A stretch of DNA of 64,000 bases. Origin: Macrocystis pyrifera. Lineage: Eukaryota > Sar > Phaeophyceae > Laminariales > Laminariaceae. Below, piece by piece: positions 60,846-64,000 of this stretch. The stretch is from contig JASSKH010000005.1 of assembly GCA_031763025.1 (NCBI GenBank), forward strand, positions 10,682,528 to 10,746,527. Reading direction: 5' to 3'. Made by a program: the position numbers and the translations under genes. The notes beneath the pieces are model-generated. The model was not told the DNA's origin. It saw only the letters and a list, made by a program, of their open reading frames with translations, and made no database searches. Numbering within the stretch: position 1 is the stretch's first letter; each line of letters starts with the position of its first letter.

Positions 60846-61780
60846 TGGTGATTGATGCCACAAAGGAAAAGGACGGGGTTCCGGCAAACATGAAACCAAG
60901 CTCTAGGTGGAAGCACGCACACCTTCTTTTCTACGAACGTAAGAGTAGCAACACAGCAACAACGCTCCAGACGCTCTGTTCACCGGGTGACACGTGACAC
61001 GGCATGTATGTTCGACAAATACTACTGCTGTAGTTACGCATCATATCATAACAGTAGACTACTACTGCTGTACGTACAACAACAGCAGGTTACCGGTGCT
61101 TGGCATGATGGGAGTACAAGCACAAACCACAGGAGGAGCGCAATATCACACGTCCAAGGTGCGAAAGTTTGTCCATAGATGACACTGCCGCCAACACATT
61201 AGGTTGTCGGTTTTTCATCAAGTTTGCGGTCACCGTGTGCGCACGGGTACTTCTCCAACACCCGTTGAGATATTTCTGTAGATCAGCACCTGTGTTTGTT
61301 CCTCGAAAGAACCCGGAAGACATGCTGCCGTGGTTGTATTTATCGAGCGTTGGACCCCACTTGACCCTTGAACATAGACCTTTTCACTTTGTTGCAAAGC
61401 GAAGATAGAGCGCCACCGACTGCTGTTGTCGATCGCGATTCCACCCTGCGGCAGTGTAGCTGATCCAGTCTGTCTGGAATAATTATGACTCTATGTGAAG
61501 TACTGGACTCGCGATCCAGGCATCCGCACGCGTCGTACTGCACTCGTGATGAGTCCATCTCGGGATCTCGAGCAGTTTGTTCAGGGTTTCGTAATGATGC
61601 TGAAGCAGAACGTATCCGTCCCCTACCCCTGTAATACGAAAGCAAGGTGGTTTATTTTGGTGAAAATGGTAAATACGCCGCCTGTCGAACGTACGACGCG
61701 CGCATCATATACACAGGCGGGTGCTTCCCTGTGGTCGTACTGGTACTTGGTGATCGCGTGACAAACGAATTTCGCGTAAC
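60846..61780. other. Gene-free stretch upstream of the presequence exon
   Basis: Presumed promoter side of the gene at 61781. A TACTACTGCTGTA palindrome-like pair lies near 61020-61075. No exon recognised. Confidence 0.35.
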
Positions 61781-61990
61781 ATGGCGACTAGAGCTAGTAG
61801 TCAGAGGGTTCAGACAATAGCACGTGTAGTGGCAGCGCGTGCAAGGACTGTGCGCACCATGGCGACGCGCACAATGCCAGCCTTCAACGTCAAGGCTGAG
61901 ACGCTCTCTCCGCTCTACACCTTCGGTGGCGTTCACGGGTCCCGGTCCGGGCAGAAGACTTGGCGGAACAAACCTCTTTTCAGACGCGAG
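61781..61990 (+). CDS. First exon of an unknown protein with a mitochondrial-type presequence
   Basis: ATG followed by 70 codons to GCGAG/GTACGC, phase 0. Residues 1-39 have no acidic residue and are rich in Arg, Ala, Ser and Thr (MATRASSQRVQTIARVVAAR), typical of a matrix-targeting helix. Residues 33-70 (AFNVKAETLSPLYTFGGVHG, KTWRNKPLFRRE) look like the mature start. No family is recognised. A possible next exon starts at 62147 (AATTGCAG/CAGCG), not confirmed. Confidence 0.45.
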
Positions 61991-63188
61991 GTACGCTTTC
62001 TTGGTTGGTCTGCTGAGCAGTGGCAGCTGTCTGCCTCCCGACCGTTTGGTATCTGCCCCCCGTCCGTTTTTGGTGTTGCATGTTGCATGTTCGCAACATG
62101 CGGATAGGCTGACATCATCGCCTGTGACCAAAGCATCAATTGTCAATTGCAGCAGCGATTGAACTTCACCGCGCTTTACATGCAATACCGGTGTAATGCC
62201 AAGTTAGCGATGCAGAACACCAAGCCAGCGGCACATGTGGAACTAGAGAAGTATGGCCTTGATGGAAGTTGTCGCCTATGGCAACGAGTTTTCAGATCAA
62301 TAGTCAGCATATCTTCTGTGCCAAAGAATCATCCCAACTGCTTGTCCGAACGTGTCACCTACTCGGCAGGGCGACCAGCGCTTCAAAACGGGTGCGGAAG
62401 CTACGGATATGCTGTGAGTCCAGCATACGGTTTCAGGGTCTGCATGTCTGCATGCCTGCATCATGCGCGATTCCTTAGAGCCGGCAATAAGTGTGTCCAA
62501 ATTTGGTATCACGTTTTCTGACAGAGAAGATGGCAGTACGAGCATTGCGAGCACGTTTATGTCGTGGGTCTCGTGATCTGTACGTGCTGTACATGCGTAA
62601 TTGCAGCAGTCGACGATTTCCACTTGTACTATCCAGCTCTGTTGACGGGTGCGAGCCGTATAATCTTCAATAGCACATGTTTCCTGAGTTGGACCTGTGG
62701 TACATATCTGGTAACGTTTACAGAGAGCAGTACTGGTAACTACAAGCAGTAGCCATTGCTAACATTTGGCGAGTACCAAAACCAAACTACTGCTGTCATA
62801 TGTTGTGCTAACCTAGACACACTCCCTATTATTAATAGTAGCACGCGCGATCGAAGTATCACAGCTCCCATACATGCATACGTGTACTCGTAGATGAGTT
62901 TCGAGGAAAAATCGATCTAACACTGCTGTACGCGTACGTACAGCTTATTTTTATTTATTCGCAAATATGTGGATACCAGGTCCTATCCCCTAGATCGTAC
63001 CGCCTCGTTATCACTACAATCCTTGAAGGCCTTCCTGGCTCCTCGGGGGCACTCTGAAATTGCCTTTGTTGTTTTATCTTTCGAGTTGGGTTGTTGCTAT
63101 TCTTTTTCTCTGAGACGTGGGAGGGAGTTTTCCATTGTTCGGCATGCAACCGACGTCACTGACGGTTTTCCATGTTCATACCGACACC
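61991..63188. other. Downstream of the presequence exon; remaining exons not resolved
   Basis: Candidate acceptors at 62146 and near 62297 were not confirmed. A third copy of the small dispersed repeat (GATCGAAGTATCACAG, GAGTTTCGAGGAAA) lies at 62847-62915. Confidence 0.3.
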
Positions 63189-63290
63189 CTGTTACTCCGT
63201 GTAACAGCCTCTATTACTCCATGCAATAGTCCTCTCTATTACTCCATGTAATAGTCCTCTCTATTACTCCATGTAATAGTCCTATTACTC
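63189..63290. repeat. 25-bp tandem repeat of hairpin units
   Basis: CTATTAC-TCCAT-GTAATAG (7-bp arms) recurs at 63211, 63236 and 63261, with a variant CTGTTAC-TCCGT-GTAACAG at 63189. More inverted pairs follow to 63400: GGCCCC..GGGGCC near 63300, GGTCTCGG..CCGAGTACC near 63327 and AATGGTC-TT-GGACCATT near 63351. Confidence 0.85.
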
Positions 63291-63401
63291 CCTCCCTTGG
63301 GCCCCCTCGACTGGGGCCTACTGTGAGGTCTCGGACGACCGAGTACCCCAAATGGTCTTGGACCATTCCAACTCCCTCAAATCCGAGGTCCTTCCGCTAC
63401 T

Positions 63402-64000
63402 TTACAGTTTTCCCCAGACGGTATCCTGGCCTGGTTGTCTCTGAGCCCCCTTTCCTGTGTCCGCCAATTTCCGCGACACTTGACTGATGCCCTCTTTATT
63501 GTTACATGTGTATACTTTATACGCCCCCGATTTCCATCTTTTTTTTTCCCTCTGAATTACTCGCTCTGACACGGTTCCTCCCGCTGCGAGCGTCGAGCCC
63601 CCCCCGATACGGAGCGAATGTAATGTGAACCCGTCAGGTTTCGCCCCTGACTCCGCGACGATCTCTTTAAGCGCCTGGGTTGCTTGGTCGTATCGCCATG
63701 TTACGACTTTACCCTTGCTACGGTACGACGAAAGAGGTGCGTGTTCGGGCAGCATGGAGTGACACGACATCAGTTCCACCATAGGAGCGACGGCAGCACC
63801 GTCCGACTGCAGCCCCGACCGCGTGCCCTGCACGGTGTCCCGTGTTCTTAATACTACGCTACCCTCCCCTGCTTGGTCCCCTTTGTGTCCACGAAATCGG
63901 ACTTGTACCCTGTCGGCCTGCCGCCAGAGTAAATACGACAGCTGTCTATTACCGCTAAAAAACGCAACGTCGGCCCGTGTTAGACAGTCGGGTGCACCCC
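63402..64000 (-). CDS. Tyrosine recombinase (integrase) of a mobile element, cut by the window edge
   Basis: A single frame is open from the right edge to a stop at 63402 (about 199 codons seen). It has the catalytic layout of tyrosine recombinases: a strand-rich part with RFRGHKGDQAGEGS and TRSGL, then GFTLHSLRIGGGSTLAAGG (the H-x-x-R box), ERVIQREKKRWKSGAY (H/W position) and KVYT, giving the nucleophilic tyrosine. This type occurs in Crypton and DIRS/Ngaro elements; no reverse transcriptase is visible to decide. The hairpin array just beyond its 3' end fits unusual termini. The visible part has no frameshift or stop, so it may be active. Confidence 0.75.
   Translation of the reverse strand, partial: GAPDCLTRADVAFFSGNRQLSYLLWRQADRVQVRFRGHKGDQAGEGSVVLRTRDTVQGTRSGLQSDGAAVAPMVELMSCHSMLPEHAPLSSYRSKGKVVTWRYDQATQALKEIVAESGAKPDGFTLHSLRIGGGSTLAAGGTVSERVIQREKKRWKSGAYKVYTCNNKEGISQVSRKLADTGKGAQRQPGQDTVWGKL

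Overview
This is eukaryotic nuclear DNA. It is gene-poor and repeat-rich. Host genes are split into short exons with consensus GT/AG borders whose codon phases join correctly, separated by introns of about 0.17 to 5 kb. There is no operon-like packing and no ribosome-binding-site pattern. The mobile-element mix (a DDE transposase, a LINE reverse transcriptase, a tyrosine recombinase with hairpin arrays, hAT-like and Harbinger-like MITEs) suggests a protist, perhaps a heterokont such as a brown alga or oomycete relative. That last point is inference only.

Layout. 0-1.8 kb: a frameshifted DDE-transposase-like gene cut by the window edge. 2-27.7 kb: no recognisable host gene; an archive of repeats. 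It holds an old long repeat in two main copies (2.9-4.9 and 16.4-17.75 kb), the first split by a hAT-type MITE (3374-4315) with a perfect 8-bp target duplication. It also holds two opposed 1.2-kb elements with CACAGGTGGCCAC ends, a Harbinger-type MITE, tRNA-derived SINE-like units and several tandem arrays. 27.8-31.9 kb (minus): a TIP41-like (TIPRL) gene in at least five exons. 33.3-36.3 kb: a TTAGGG-ended element and a dead LINE fragment. 37.0-37.6 kb (minus): a new three-exon gene of unknown function. It lies head to head with a mitochondrial phenylalanyl-tRNA synthetase gene (plus, 37.8/38.3-43.37 kb). Tail to tail with that is an SRRM1-type splicing coactivator gene (PWI plus RS-like domain, minus, 43.6-52.09 kb). 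Its 5.1-kb first intron holds a repeat element whose core is amplified to four tandem ~647-bp units. 52-61.8 kb: repeats and further Harbinger-type MITEs. 61.8 kb: a first exon encoding a mitochondrial-type presequence. 63.2-64 kb: hairpin tandem repeats next to a tyrosine recombinase that runs off the edge.

Recognised host functions are housekeeping ones: PP2A/TOR signalling (TIP41), mitochondrial translation (FARS2) and splicing (SRRM1). They have no common pathway, but FARS2 and SRRM1 both carry the same ~1.15-kb repeat family in an intron. The most unusual window-wide signal is the 9-mer TACCAGGTA/TACCTGGTA, found about 25 times where about 0.5 is expected by chance. Exon borders were read by eye from splice consensus and phase; the first exon of FARS2, the N-terminal exons of TIPRL and one SRRM1 exon are uncertain or missing.
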